A DNA stretch of 64,000 bases from Rhytidiadelphus loreus (GCA_947034895.1 OX344762.1:31414760-31478759), one strand, 5' to 3'; counted from the stretch's first letter, positions 36,736 through 50,273 are shown. Numbers and translations are program-made. Notes: generated by a model from the letters alone, not told the origin.

Positions 36736-39295
36736 AGTTCCTTAATGGCAAGCAGTTGAATGAAACCAAGGGACACCCATAATTGCTAGTTTGCCACTAT
36801 GCTAATTATTGCTAAGTAAGTTAAGTATTGTATGTGCACCTCAAATGTGGAGAGAGCTGGCCTTCATTTAAAAATTCTCGGTGCTCGGACCTTTAGTGAA
36901 AATCTCCACAGGTTTTAACATCTTCAAATTTGCGAATATATTGATGAGGAGAAATGATTGTAGATCATCAAAGCATCAGATCCAGTGTTCTGTGTGTTCG
37001 TTAATTTTTTTCTTATCTATACATCCACCATGAAAACTTTGAAACATCGGAATACAATCTTTGCTGCAACAGAGCATCTCCACCGCAAAGCAGTAATTGC
37101 TCACACAAATGGTACCTGGTTACTGTTGCTGGGGAGTGGGGACAGTCTTGCACGAAATTCTCCACCTGCCTTCCCCTTCACAACCAGTGCTGGACTGCTG
37201 GCATGCCGGTGAATTGCTTTAAGCTTATATGTCAGCAGCTAGCGAGGATTCAGCTAGTGCTGACCTCTACGGTATTCAGCAAAATACCACAACTGGGGGA
37301 GCGCCTGCACTTTGCCATGTTCCCCGTGTTTCGAAATTTTATCCCTCTTCCAATTGCTAACAAACAATATGGTAGTCTGCTCTTAAAGCGCCCATTTAAG
37401 GGCTGGTCGGCCTTTCCAATGGTTCCTAGATGCACGAAATTATTTTTCCTTATTTTTCACTTGAAGAAAAATTGATGTGGAATCTAACCCAAGTGGTTTC
37501 ATATTTTTTGGAGCATTTTTGAATTACTTATGGATTTTTAAAGAATTCTGCCATAGGTAACTATTTTTTGATCATAGGCCTTACAAAACCCACACATGGG
37601 GAGTCTGAAAAAAGATATGGCTTCACCAAAAACAAGCATTGTGGCATGCAGAAAGTAATAGACAAAGTTCCAAAATATGACCTTTACTGAACTTAACTCC
37701 TAAAGGGTCAAGTCCTCTTTTTTTTGACAAAAATCATTTGAAATTGCCCATTTCGGCTGCCTTCATCCAGGGAAAAAAAAATTAAAAATAAAAATCTAAC
37801 CATAGGATCTTGTACTATACTTGGATGAGATCATGTAATAAAAATTTCATGAACTTTGACCATATAGATTGGAAGATACTAGCATTCAAAGTTGTAGGGG
37901 AAAAGCCTTTTTGAATTCAAGTAAACATTTCAGAAATGGATCCACCTTTGCTCTTATTCCATCCACTAGCAAAGTATAAAGGAACATTTGGAAAATGCTT
38001 AACCGCTCTGATAAAATTCACAAAACATTGACAAAACATTCAATGCTTACAACATATCCATTTTCCAACCTCTTAATGTCCATTTCAAACCCTGGCTAGG
38101 GATGGTCTTAAGAACATGGTCGGAATTACAGCAGACTACCATACCAACGCCAGAAAAAACTTGACCAATCGAAAATCAACGGTCCCAAATGTGATATTCA
38201 TGATTAGCTTCAGTTGCAAAATACACTGGCTAACTGTGCTAAATAATTCAAATTGAACACTGTGGTACGTACGTATTCACATTCTTCGTCACCGTATTGT
38301 ACAAAACCATTCATTTGGCAGAAGTTTTGCTAAATTTAGACACATTTGTGAACAGTAACCAATTGATCATAATGAACACCACCACTCCCTCATAGCCTGT
38401 GCATCAGGCTTCTGCAAGCCATCACTAAATAATGATCCTGCACCTCGTTAGGTGCATTACTTGGTGTGCCTGAAGGAGTCGACGAGCCTACCACGTAACT
38501 TACCGCCACTCCGCTCAAGCCTTGGTTCCACGCTCACTTATAACCACATGCCAACTGAACCGCAGCAGGCCTGCAACAACAACAACAACAACAGCGGTAG
38601 CAAATCTCACTCCCCAGCTCCACTTCGTCTCTGTCTGCACGCTCGGCATCCTGTTGCTCAAGTTTGCCTGCACATTGCCGGTAACACTCGTCCGTTCCTG
38701 ACACTGTTAATGCTAATCGGTATGGTAGCTAATCTCAAATCGTGCAGACGGTGGTTTCCCTGTCCTGGTTAATGACACTGTTGAGATGAGGTTGGAGATA
38801 CCATGGTGCACGCAGTAGCTAGCTGACTGGCTTTGTTAGTTTGGAGCTTCTGTGGTCAAGCTCGGCGTTGGGTTCGACATCAGTGCCGAGCTAGGAAGTT
38901 AGTGTGGTGAAAAGAATGGGGTGAACTGTCGACGTTGAAAGCTCGTACGAGCTGATCTTTTTGTGTGAAGAGCTGACGGGGTAATTTGAGGCTGAGGAGA
39001 GTCCATGTGATAGTAGGTTGTTGGCATCATAGTTCGTTTGGAATGGGTGTTTTGTGTGATAGTACGTTCTGATGCAGCTGGGAATTTAAAGCGTCTTGCT
39101 TCTCAGTGGCAGATATCGTGGGTTACGGTGGAAAAAGCTCTGCTTGCTGACATTGCGATTGAGACGAGTTTATGGAATGTGCCTTTGAAGAATACGAGAG
39201 CTCATGTTGAATGCTGCATTGTGAAGCTAGTTTGTGATTCAACTGTGCTGTGTTTGATCTCACTCGCAGGTCTGTGACGAGAAGCATCCCGAGTT
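36736..39295. other. Intergenic upstream of the acyltransferase gene
   Basis: At 37440-37540 there is a repeat (CACTTGAAGAAAAATTGATG, then CAAGTGGTTTCATATTTTTTGG) seen inverted at about 61.18-61.24 kb. A TTAA-family left end begins near 37692. A short (AAC)n run is at 38575-38593. From about 38800 the sequence is GC-balanced and probably holds the promoter and leader of the next gene; an acceptor-like CTCGCAG at 39264-39270 could end a leader intron. Confidence 0.45.
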
Positions 39296-41666
39296 ATGGC
39301 CCCCGCGCAAGCGACCGGCGACGCCATGACCAGGGCGATGGGGCCCTCCGAAGACAACTGGATGAAGGCGACCTCGCAGGGCACGGGCACCGCCGTGGTA
39401 GCAGTGGCGTTGCGTCGTGTGGTAGAGTCGCAACACGTTGCGCAAGCGTTGCGAGAGGTCATGGACGGGCATGCGATGATGAGGGCGCAAGTCGTGGAGA
39501 ATGCCAAGGGTAAGCTGGCGTTTCGTGTCATGGACGACTCCGTGGAGCCCAAGGTCGATATCTGCCCTTGGCCGCAGACAATCGCCAGCGAGGAAGCTGG
39601 TCTCATTACCATTGAAGGTGCCGATGATGGCCTTGCCGCAGCTGTCAATAAAGTCGTCCGGGAGGAGATCAACACGCCGTTCATGAACTCGGAGAACAAC
39701 CCAAGTCCTCCGCTCGACCTTTTCCAGGTACGTGTCTGCGGCTGTAGCATCAACTTACTTTGACATTGGGATGTCGTAAGAGCAGTGTGGTTGTGAAATG
39801 CAGGAATTACATTTTCACAATGTCGTCACCGAACGCGGTAGAACGACGTACGTCAGGCGTTCTGACATACTGTAATGGAACCTGATACGAACTGTAACGT
39901 TCTATGCATTGCTCTGTGGCTATGGCCGCTCGATGTTGCAATTCAGCAACTTTGAATGATATTGGGATGTCGGAAGAGCTCTGTCGTTGTAAAACGTTGA
40001 AATGAAATTAGCAATGTCGTTGAAGAAACGCGGTTGAACGAAATGAGCATGGTGTTCGGACACATTGTAAAGTAATCTGATAAAACCCGTAACGTTCTAA
40101 GTATTGTTCTGTAGCTAGGGCTGCTCGATGTTGCATTTTTGACCTATATGCTGTGCGTTTCTTTCTTGTCCTTGCAGGTTCACTTGTACACGGAGGCATC
40201 GCGTGCACTGACGATCATCCTGTTTCGGTTCCACAGTGGCGGCCTCGACAGGACATCTGCGTACACTGTCGTTCGCCAGTGTTTAACCGCGCTCAATGCT
40301 ATTGTGGATGGCCAATCTGTTCGTCTGCCGCACAACCCTGGGAAAGATGCCCTCTTGCCTACTATTGAAGATCTCGTTCCGAAAGGGTCTTTTTCCAAGG
40401 GCTTTTTCCAGAAAGCGTCCGACACTGTGGGATACGCCTTGGGTGCGAACAAATACGCGCTCCTGCCATTTCAGCCTAGCTATGGCGAGCAGCGGAAGTC
40501 CGAGCCGTTCAAGTCTGATGTCGTGTCATACACTCTCGGGAAATCAGGCATGTGAACAAATGTCGTCCCTATCTTGGCCATCACGCATGTTGATCAACAA
40601 TGTCAATCTTGGTCTGTACGCGTGTGTCCAGACATTGGCATTCGTTTGATATGGAATGCTGATGGACGTCTGGATGGAGCAGGAACTGCGGACCTTCTTG
40701 CAGCATGCAAGAAAGAGAAGACGACGTTGGCAGCAGCATTAGCAGCAGCATGCTTGAGAACAGCAGCCAACTCAAAAGAGCTCAAGGAGAAAAAGAAAGA
40801 TGATTTCAGCTTCACATCGTACTGACCCTGGCCCTGCATTCCTGTTGCATTGCCAAATTTTCAATCCTGACATAAGTAACATTTATGGTTTCATCTTTCC
40901 TCATCCGATAACTATTGTTGTTGTGACTATTTTCGCAGTGTGTTAGACTGCCGAAGATTCTTCGAGCCAGCGCTTCCCGCGGATACCGTGGGCAACTTCG
41001 TCACTGGCATTCCACAAACTCAGCAAGCCAAAGAAGGCGTTCCATTCTGGGACCTAGCTCGGAGCGTTTCCGCCACCACCGAAAAAGATATCTCCAAAAG
41101 CAAACAATTCTCTGAGATTCCTGTTCTCAACTTGCTCTTCTCCCAGGTATGTGAATTCCACCCCAACTTTTGCTGAGGCCAACGGATGACTGATAATCCT
41201 CTGTCTCGATTCCTCAATACTTTTGTGAAGGAAGGGGTAACGTCTCTTGGAGTATCAAATAAATTCGCTCTTTCTTGTTGCTTCTTGACCACTCTTCCAT
41301 GAAGAAACCTTTCAATCTGTACCGAGAGTGAAAATCTGCCGTTTGTGAGTGCAGGTCCTGAAGCATCCTGGCATAACACCCCAGTCGTCCATGCGAACTG
41401 CGTTATTCTCCATGTTCGTAGACGGAGCCCCTTCGTGGATATGGCAGTCCAAGGACACGCAGAAGTTGCAAGTGGCGAGTGTGAGCGGGCCTTTCCCGTC
41501 AATGCACGGCGTTGGCCCTTGTTTTGCATGTGTTGAAACCTTGCTCAATGGGGATGACCTCTGCGTTTCGTTCGTCTACCCTCAACCTGTGTACTCTCGC
41601 TCCCAAATGCAGGCTTTCGGAGCTTCGGTCATGGAGCTTTTGAACACCGCTGCCAAAGACTGTTAG
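39296..41666 (+). CDS. CoA-dependent acyltransferase / condensation-domain-like protein
   Basis: Five exons: 39296-39727, 40178-40547, 40632-40818, 40939-41146 and 41355-41666. They sum to 1509 nt, 502 residues, in frame throughout. All borders are GT-AG except intron 2, which fits best as GC-AG. The protein resembles the alcohol-acetyltransferase/condensation (PapA-like) group of plant CoA-dependent acyltransferases. Visible blocks are an N-terminal RAMGPSEDNWMKATSQGTGT; the likely catalytic motif FHSGGLDRTSAY (His163, Asp168); ACKKEKTTLAAALAAACLR; LDCRRFFEPALPADTVGNFV; and the C-terminal SMRTALFSMFVDG with PSMHGVGPCFA and SFVYPQPVYSRSQMQ. No signal peptide is seen, so it is probably cytosolic. 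Substrates cannot be told. Length and block order fit the family. Confidence 0.82.
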
Positions 41667-42149
41667 CTTGCACTGCCATTACTTTCGGCTGCTCATCAGT
41701 TTTTGTGGAATAGAGAGTTGGATGCAACCCCTTAAGTAATTTCGGTGCTTGCACAAGTGTAGGTGAAGTGTCTTGGTGCCTGCTGCCTGAACGAGTTCAT
41801 TTTTGTTTTTTATCATTCTTGACTGCTGTGTATGCCACAGCTCAATTCTTAAATTATCAGAGTTGCATTATTAAAAGTCGGAGATAGTTCTTGACTACAG
41901 AAGTTTGTGGGTGCTACTTTGCTTACAATTCTTGAGAGAAATGTTTGAAGTTGCCTTCTGAGATTTCGTGCTGTACCGTGAACAAATGCGATCTTCCAGA
42001 TTTGTTTTACCTCTTCCATGTGCTTCCTGCTCTCTTCAATTCCTGTGCATGCCTCAGCCGTTGAGTACGCATTTTCTCTAAAAGCCTACAACCTTGTCAC
42101 CAAAGTATTTTAGAACCAGTCGATTGTAAACTGACGGTTGCATACCTGC
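41667..42149. other. 3' flank of the acyltransferase gene
   Basis: No gene. Probably 3' UTR followed by spacer. Confidence 0.5.
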
Positions 42150-42225
42150 TTCCAATCTGCAAAAGCTGGAATACCTTCTTCCAATCCGCAAAAGCTGAAA
42201 TATCTTCATCCAATCTGCAAAGCAC
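42150..42225. repeat. 29-bp tandem repeat, 2.6 units
   Basis: Units start TTCCAATCTGCAAAAGCTGG at 42150 and 42179, with a partial third at 42208. Confidence 0.85.
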
Positions 42226-42410
42226 AAACTGATACGTTTCGTCCGACATGATTCTCAAGTCAACTTGCTGTATCTCACTTTTAGCAAAGTGGAGGAGGTT
42301 TCGTATCCGAGTATTTGCAAATATGTAAATTGACCTGGAATGACACAAATTGAGGGAAATATCCCTATCTAAAGCATTTTCTGGGTAGGTGTTTCCAAAT
42401 TTAGATAAAT

Positions 42411-42900
42411 GTATTACTGTGTCCTGTGCTGTCGTCACAATATACAACAAAAATGAAAATGAAATGAAATTCCGAAAACTTAATTCAATAAGAACATCAA
42501 AATTCAATAACTTTCACTTGGTAGGTACCAATGTAATGAATTCAAAGCTCATGCATCCCTTCTCATAGAGAGCTTTCTAATGGTACTAAGAATGCAATTG
42601 AGGGACATATGGTCTAGGAGATCTGAATATAACAAACAAAACAAACAATTGAACTTAAGGTATGGACTAGTGTGTCTTGTGTTGTTGCCACAAACAATAG
42701 AAAAGTAAAATTAATTTTCTAATTTTCATACTCACAAGAACTTCAAAATTCAATAGCGTTCACATTGCATATCCAAATGCCATGAAACAAAGCTTGTGCA
42801 TCCCTCCTTGCTGAGGGCTTTCCAATAGTACCAAGCACATGATTGGGGGACACATGGTCCAAGAGATCTCACCGTAACAAACAAACAAAACAAACAAACA
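42411..42900. repeat. Diverged tandem duplication, two units of about 240 bp
   Basis: 42411-42650 and 42661-42900 share the order GTGTCYTGTGYTGTYGYCAC, AARAACWTCAAAATTCAATA, GCATCCCTYCT, GGGACAYATGGTCYARGAGA and AACAAACAAAACAAACAA. Neither unit codes for a recognisable protein. Confidence 0.7.
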
Positions 42901-44022
42901 ACCTAATTTAATGGATAAATTTGGCTCAAAGTGTCCATCCTGATGCAAGGTGTAAAATTAGCTTGAAACTATTTTGAATAACAAGTTTGTTGAGGGAGTG
43001 TTTGCATTACTTGGACATAGCAACTCAAGTGACTATAAATCTAGTGGTGTAGCTAATATTCTTTAATATCACCTTGCATATCACATCCTCTATCCCTTCA
43101 CCAAACTTTGGGAAATGGATATGGACAAATGCATACCATAGTACAAAAAGTCCATTCATGTACTCAAGATACATAAAATTGCTTAATTTGCACTAGTTTT
43201 GCTTCAAAATTTGGACATTAATTGCACTTTTTTTTAATACTATACACACTCATTTTTACCACAATTAATTCCTAACCTTTCTAGTCCTTAAGACCTACAT
43301 TAACTATTTTGAAAATCAACTCAATTGATATCAATGAAATTTCTAAATTTAGTAAGCATTATGTACTATTGTAACAAAGTAGTCTTTGGGTGTAAACTTC
43401 TCAATTTTAGGAGATTAAATTTTTGGTGTGTGTATATGTCATATAGCTTGAATAGCCTTGGTCTCTTGAAAATTGCCCATGTTTAATGTGCATTCACTGT
43501 AGGCATTTTACAAATTTGATCAAATACTACTTTGAGTGTATTGTGACCAAAAAAAATTTGAGTACCATAGCTTGCAAACCACCATACAACCTCATTCATC
43601 AAGATTTATTGTTCTAAGTCTCAAAGGAAAGTGAAGCAAAATATTCCTACTTGTATTGGCATGAAGGAACATAGGAAGCATGCAAATTATTAAAAGAAAT
43701 TGTGAACTAAACTTCCATATAGTCACTAGTACAAATGCCATGCTAAAACAAAATGCAACGAAAAGAACATCTCAAAAACAACTTCCAATTTGGTTGAAAT
43801 TATCTCCAAGTTGTTTTTACAACAATGAATTATATTGGGTAAGTATTGATTTAGCACTACAACAAATTGCAATACAAAAGCTCACTCAAGTACCCTTACC
43901 TATGCAAATCTCAATCAATTTCCCGTTGTCTATTGATCACTTCTTGTTTTGATCTTGACACTATTCGGAATCTAATAGTGAACAACTAAAATACAACACA
44001 TGAAAAAATCCATCGGTGGTAT
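42901..44022. other. AT-rich intergenic DNA
   Basis: No supported gene; a 90-codon plus-strand frame at 43680-43952 has no recognisable feature. Confidence 0.45.
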
Positions 44023-44328
44023 AGTAGAACTTCTCTAAGTACATCCTTTGTAAGTCAATAAACCTCTATAAAGTAATAGGTCCGAGAAGTTCAGACTTTG
44101 GGAATAAAATAAGTAGTAGCGCTAAATTAAAGTTGGCCAAGCAAATTGCAACAAACCTACACCATGTCCAAAAAAGGTAAAATATTCTTTTGAACAAGCT
44201 TCGTGGCCTCAAGATGTGGCACATGTATTGTTGTGGGAAATTCATGTGGACCTTCTCTAATGCAATGAACGTCTATAAAGTAATTGTGTCGGACGGTCCC
44301 TAACCTATTGATTTAGAGAAGTTCTATT
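44023..44328. mobile_element. Emigrant/pogo-like MITE, copy 1
   Basis: Left TAGAACTTCTCTAAGT and right ATTTAGAGAAGTTCTA are inverted ends about 300 bp apart. An internal AATAAACCTCTATAAAGTAA closely resembles the Arabidopsis Emigrant terminal repeat. Emigrant MITEs are mobilised by pogo-type transposases with TA targets. Confidence 0.6.
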
Positions 44329-45410
44329 GTATGAGGTACCATCTGGATTCTCTTACGGGTCACTCTTTTGTATGCACAAGGCAACTTAGACCATGTTTCT
44401 TTTGGTTCAATCACACTCCAAAACTAAACTAATTACCAATTATTATTTTGAAACCACTAGAATGATCTACTTGAGAATACCCACCCTCTATTATTTTTAA
44501 CTAGTTATGGAAACTATGAAGGAAAGCATTATTAAATTACTTCATGACAATTTGGCTATAATTGAATTACTTTATACTAATCTAAATAAACCAAAGTTTA
44601 TGGACTTTGAGGTAGCTAAAGCACCATAGGACTTTGAAGTAGCTAGAGTACCATGGGACATTGTATGATGTAAGAGATCCCATCTCAAAAAAATTCAATG
44701 TAAGGGAGGATTCCCATTCTTGACCACTTAAGTGATTTTGGACATCTGTAAGGCAAGTTTGATTGATGGGGGAATTTTCTCATGTGTAGAAATATAGCCT
44801 GATCGGTTGGAAGAATTTTTCAGAATTTTTTGCTTGAAGAAGAATTTACTATGAATTTTTGAGCTCCAGATTTTGTCTTTCAGCTTTTCATGATATAGGT
44901 CTTGCTATTTCTGACCACACAATTGTCAAAAAATAGACAACGCTTCATTTTTTTAATGGGCAAATGTAGTACAAAAATTGTTATCAATGAACACGTACGT
45001 AAGCATCATAACATGCACATGGTGGAACTTTAATGCACAAATGCGGGTTAACAAAATAAGTAAGTGTAATGTCAGATATTTACAGGAACTACTTCTTCTT
45101 CCCGCTCACATTCAAACTTAAATGCACAAGCTTCCGTGTCTTCCATAACGACTATGTTATTGTTTATCTCCAGCATTCTCTTCGGAAGGCCATGCACTTT
45201 GCATCGGGTAAGTCATTGGAAATTACTGAAAGCTTGGGACATTCAAAAGTACAGGCACCGGTTGTGATTGCACCATGGAATGTACAAGCATGAAAAACGT
45301 TTGAAAAGGATTTGTAAAGAATACCTGCTTGCCTTCCATGACTTGTGAATTTTCTATTGACGCAAGGAAGAGAACTAGAGAGAGAGGTCCTGAGCATCAC
45401 CGACCTTCTA
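44329..45410. other. Intergenic; worn repeat at 44697-44940
   Basis: 44697-44940 aligns with the left two thirds of the element at 23801-24168 (GGATTCCCATTCTTGACCAC and ACTATGAATTTTTGAG). No gene. Confidence 0.5.
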
Positions 45411-47716
45411 CTAAAATGGACAACATGACCATCTCTGCCCCTGGTCATGCAGCCCGTTGAGTACACACCTGAGTCTTGGCATGTACCGCATCTTGCCGCT
45501 TTTGGGAGTTGTGGGCCGACTCCAAGGCCTTTTGCGCTTTTTCTTCTGCCTTCCACACTTTTTCCTCAACAACTTGGCATTGGTGAGTTTCGCATTGTTG
45601 ACATCTCTTCTCGAGTTCTGCTTGTTTTCTCTATTGTGCAGCTTGCCTTGAAAGTCGTTGTATTTCCTTCTCTCTTGCTCGTTGTTCATTTTGGTCTTGC
45701 ATTTGTTTAACGTTGGCAATGTATGCATCTAAAGTGACAAGAATGGATTTAGAGAAATCAACAATGGGATCAATGTTGCATTTGCGTTGTTTTGACTTCG
45801 GAGGGATTGTGGGCAGCTATAGGAATGCGTGACAGAATTAGGGGTTTTGTCGACGTTGCCACCTTCGACCTTGCTTGCTTGTTTTGTAATCGATGTCCCT
45901 GCAACCACAAAAAAATGTTTGGTAGAGGCATTTGGAGCCACTTGCAGGTCATCTTCAATGTCATCATCCTATAAAGAAGGTATGTCCTCTTCTTCCCTAT
46001 TATCAATTTCACAATGTGATGTATCTCCTGGTACTTCGACAATGTCGTCAGTAGGTAATGGAACTAATTTGGTAGACTTGTAAATTTCACTAGGGCCTAG
46101 TTGTGCATCCACTGCCATTCTGTTGAGTGGATAAATCCCTGTGCACTTGAAGGCTTGGTGATATTGTTGATGGTCAAAGCACACTGCAAACTTAGAGACA
46201 ATTACTAAGCAAGGGTCTGTTTGGATGTAGGGCGGTTGAGATTTTGGGATACCTAGAAATTGCGGTATTGCCTAAAGTAGGTCTTGAAAGGTTTGAATAC
46301 ACAGACATCCAGAGGTTGAAGAGCATGTGATGTGTGAGACGGTAAGGTCACAATGTCCACTCTTGCTTCTTGTGCCTCTATAGACACTTCAAGAGTGACA
46401 TGACTTGCATGTCCATCGACAACAAGTAAATGTCGTTATGTAGGAAAAATGTCAGTAAGTTCTTGGACGTTGTGAATGAAGTGCTTAATCTATGCGCTGA
46501 ATAAATCCACAATCATCCATGCATTCTATTGCATGGCCATGGTGGCAGCTGGTTTACAATGCTGAAAGTAGTCTTGCATTAGAGGAAATTTCAGGCTATG
46601 GGAGGGCTGCGAGTTCCCAACGCGAGAAGTGCGCTCCTGCAGCGCAGTGACGTGGAATGGAGATTGCCACATCATTTTTTGGAAAAATTAAATTAAATTA
46701 AATTTCTTTTTGCATTTTGTGATGTTATTTTTTTTTATTTTTTTAAAAGGTGACGTGGCAGCGGTGGCATTCGCAGGGACTGTTGGGAACTAGCGCCAGG
46801 AGGTGCTTGAAACGGCCCTCTAGGACCCCCTAATGGCACACACGTTTACCTTTGAAAATGTAAAATGATGGAATTGATGACCCTGCTGCATTGATGCAAA
46901 CCAAGACAAACAACCACTTCCTTTAATCCGAGATGGTGCGGTGCACGTGACGAGCACCTTTGCGGCCTAAGACAATTGCTCCACCATTTCTTTCGACATG
47001 TACACTGCTTTCATCACAATTCCACACCCTATGTGGAGGATATGCATGTAAAGATATAGTAGATTTCAATTTTCGTAGAAGCTTTGCACATTCTCTGCAC
47101 ACAAACCTTTAGCACGAAAGAATGGAAGAGCTTTCGTTGTCCTCAATGTGGGCTTTGGGTGACGATGTCTGAACCACCTCAGCCATCCATTACTTAGGAT
47201 TCCATTCTTGAATGGCGTCACACGACTCTTAGTCATCTCGCACACTTTCATTTTCAGATTGAGGAGACTCAAGCCTAGTCCCCTGTCACACATGGCAAGT
47301 ATGTACTCCGCCAGTTGTTGCTCTTCATTATTTGTAAAAACACTATGAATTCCTCGCTTTTTTTATTTCCGCATACTATAGCACCAATCTCTGAAAGTGG
47401 AGTATAGAATTCCATTGTTTGAAGCAACTTGCCTCATACTTGCTCCTTCTTGATGTTGTTCCAATGTCATTGTCATTTGCTCATTTGTCCACCAAGAATT
47501 TTTTTTGGCTTGCATACAACGCCTCTTGCATTGTTGTAATTGTTGTCCTTTGGGTTGCACATTCTTGACATATTGCAACGTATTGTCTTTTGTTGTAGGA
47601 GATCGATGCATTGCTACATCCCCTTCATTGCTTTCGTGGACCCTAGGCTTTCTGAAGACAAGCATGCCGTTCTCCTTGCACAACCGCTTCTTATCCACTA
47701 TCGATGGATTCCTCAT
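45411..47716 (-). pseudogene. Dead pogo-type DDE transposase
   Basis: Reading right to left, fragments of one transposase appear in order. First is a helix-turn-helix region (ASMRQVASNNGILYSTFRDW), then a CENP-B-like DNA-binding region (WLRWFRHRHPKPTLRTTKAL and RAKGLCAENVQSFYEN). The catalytic core follows, with WNCDES (first Asp) and CINAAGSSIPSFYIFKGKRV. After an inserted MITE come VVDGHASHVTLEV (second Asp) and LPSHTSHALQPLDVCVFKPF, then a charged tail with AFKCTGIYPLNR. In-frame stops occur at 47360-47362, just after the ENVQSFYEN segment, within the core and in the post-MITE part, and there is at least one frameshift before the WNCDES block. It cannot make an active enzyme as it stands. 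The order of motifs identifies the pogo/Tigger branch of Tc1/mariner. Confidence 0.85.
46577..46835. mobile_element. ACGTGGC-bearing MITE, copy 2, inside the transposase
   Basis: This 259-bp insert starts CATTAG and ends CTAATG. It contains GAGTTCCCAACGCGAG, TGACGTGG at 46648 and TGACGTGGC at 46751-46759, and a long A/T-only centre. It splits the transposase between GKRVC and QDYFQHC; removing it restores the expected protein order. Confidence 0.75.
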
Positions 47717-50001
47717 TTGTCACTTGCGTTGGCGCAAACTCCACCTGCAAACAAGCGTAGTGCTGCCACTTTGCCCGCTTATTGCTATTAAGTCTTCGTC
47801 CCCGTTGCTACTCCTTGGACCGCCTAAACTATTTTTGTTGCTCCGCCCCACCCATTGCAACATAGGCATGGCGTCGTAGTTATTGGCCCCATTGCCAAGC
47901 TCAAGGTCACTTGCAGTAGTGTGACTAGTGTCTGAGCTTCCATCAGATAGCTAGTATTGGCTCTTCTTCAGTACTGTTGGAGCTCATTTTTTGCTCTTGT
48001 GTGTGACTTACTAAGAAATCATGGAATGTTGGCATATTCTTCAGTATTGTGATAGGAATCTGTTGCACCACAAACAACTCAACTACACAGACGTCCATGT
48101 GGACAACAAGGGCTTAGAAGACAAGGAAGCACATTCATGTGTCATGTAAAGATTATTGGCCGCACTCTTCCTTGTATGAGACTGGTACAACATCTAATCC
48201 ATTTCTGCCAATGTCAATCATGAAGTCTTCGTCATGCTATACATTGCTTGTATATATATTCATTAGACATGTTATTCCTTGTCAGCATTGTAGTTCAGAA
48301 TTATGTTTATCATATCTATGGCTGCATGCTATTTTCAATTCCACTTTAGAGTGCTTGACCATTCACTTCTCCAACTTTTCTCACCCTACTAGGAAGTGTA
48401 TTTTGAGCTAAATATTGTTCATTTTCTTATTAGTCTCTAGATAGAAGTGTTGGACATTTTGGTAAAACAAAAAGAACTAGGACATCAACGTTTATTCTTT
48501 GTGTTTTCTTTACTCACAGATGAACAAGTTGTTACAAAATCGCTGTTTTTTTCTTGAAACCATGGTCTTGGTGAGATTTTCGAACACCCTCTCTTTAACT
48601 TCAGTTCATCTTCTTTCATAAGTGCAGACATGACGAGGCTAGCTCATTTACTATTGATCATACCTAGAGCACTATATAACAACAATGACCATTTGCAAGA
48701 CATATTACTCTTTAAAGTAGGGTATTCTAGGGAACTAACCTTGTCATTGTTGTTGTTGTGTTTTTGAGAAGCAAGCAAGCGATCTTTCTGTACTGACAAT
48801 TGTTGAACTCAAGAGAAAGGAATTCACTTTGCTCTTTGTATTAATTACTCTATGCAGGCACAAGTACTGGAATTAATACTTGAAATAGATGGTTAGCATA
48901 CAACACTTGCTCTTTTCTACATACAGACCCTAAATGTATGGTCCTCAAAACATTGTATTATGAATTTGCATACATTACAATTGCTATTCATCGTTGTCCC
49001 AAGCAATTGAGTACAAAATCACTTTCTTCACTAGAACATGATTTTCATAAACAATAATTCTGGCAGCATTTCAGAGAACCTTATGATCCATGAGCAACAT
49101 TCTGTCTCACCAGCACTTCCAAGATAGCGTAAATTCAGCCACTCCTTCCTTGACAAAACACTACAGTAAAAACTATTGTGACGAAAACTGAAGGCGCTGG
49201 AGTCTTCATGAAACTATCTTCATTGGCAACGATGAGTTGTGATTATGGAGACCACCTCTTGAGAGTAGAGGGCACTTACTTTCTAATCACAAAATTTAGG
49301 AAATGAATTAATGAAAACCTCCCGTACCAACTGCAGCCACATTAAAAAACAATCATCCAAACAACGAAAATCAACCGCCTAAAATAGGCAATTCCACTAA
49401 TACACCATTCATTTTGCACTAAACAACCACAGCCATTCCAAAATTAGGTAGCATTCCATTTTGCTCATCGCCACCTGCCACTCTACAAAACAATAGTTCT
49501 ATTCCCAATTAGTAACCGTCGAAATTTATCATTTATTTCTCTCAGATTGCACAGAATTACACCACCCTACGCTACTGAAATGGATGTGTGGTCGGAAATG
49601 GAATTCCTCCCTTTAGGTCCTACTGTCCGGAAGGCAGAGTCCAATGCACTTTGGGCAATGCGACTTTACATCCAAATTTCTTGAGATGGAATCCATTACA
49701 CAATGAAAAGATATGCTTAGAGGATTCTTTTGAGTTTTTTTTGAAATATACTCATCGAAGTAACAATCTCTCACTCTTACAAGCAATAGGAGATTGGAAA
49801 TGCAATGGAAGAGGATTGATTGAGTTCTTAACTTAGTTATGAAGTTTTCTAATGTAAGTTTGCTCATTTTTTGCACTTGGATCATGTGTGTGAGTGCGAA
49901 ACTTTGGAATAGATGATACATGGAGGTTGGAGGTTTGATCATATTATGAATGTATTAGCTTTGGTTTTACATGATTAATTAAGTCAAAAATCCCGAGCAG
50001 T
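47717..50001. other. Intergenic, no supported gene
   Basis: The first few hundred bases may be transposon 5' flank. Frames at 48.1 and 49.6 kb show nothing recognisable. Confidence 0.45.
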
Positions 50002-50074
50002 CACTAGGGGAGATATTACGCCTCTAAGAGACTGTCTACCATGGTTCCCCATACTGTGAACCATAGCCAAACAG

Positions 50075-50126
<52 letters not shown>

Positions 50127-50273
50127 CTGTGTGTATAATATTTTTAAATAATTAAAATTTGATTTATTTATGCAGTCTCTTTGCCACATTGGATTGTTGG
50201 TCTTGCTATGTTTCCACAGTCTGGGAACGTCCGGGAACTCACAATCTCCGCATGGCCTGAAAAATCATGTAAT
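50002..50273. mobile_element. MITE related to the ACGTGGC family, with (AT)n core
   Basis: It starts CACTAGGGGAGAT. The centre is a 48-bp (AT)n run at 50077-50124 flanked by CAGTC and GACTG, and GGGAACG...GGGAACTC and a worn GCCACATT follow. The right end is unclear. Confidence 0.5.

Noticed and set aside
38452..38772. Plus-strand 106-codon frame with an Asn run
   Set aside because: The Asn run is an (AAC)n repeat, the rest shows no family features, and it lies in the upstream region of the acyltransferase gene.
47505..47879. Plus-strand frames with hydrophobic and Cys-rich stretches
   Set aside because: Antisense of the pogo transposase N-terminal region.
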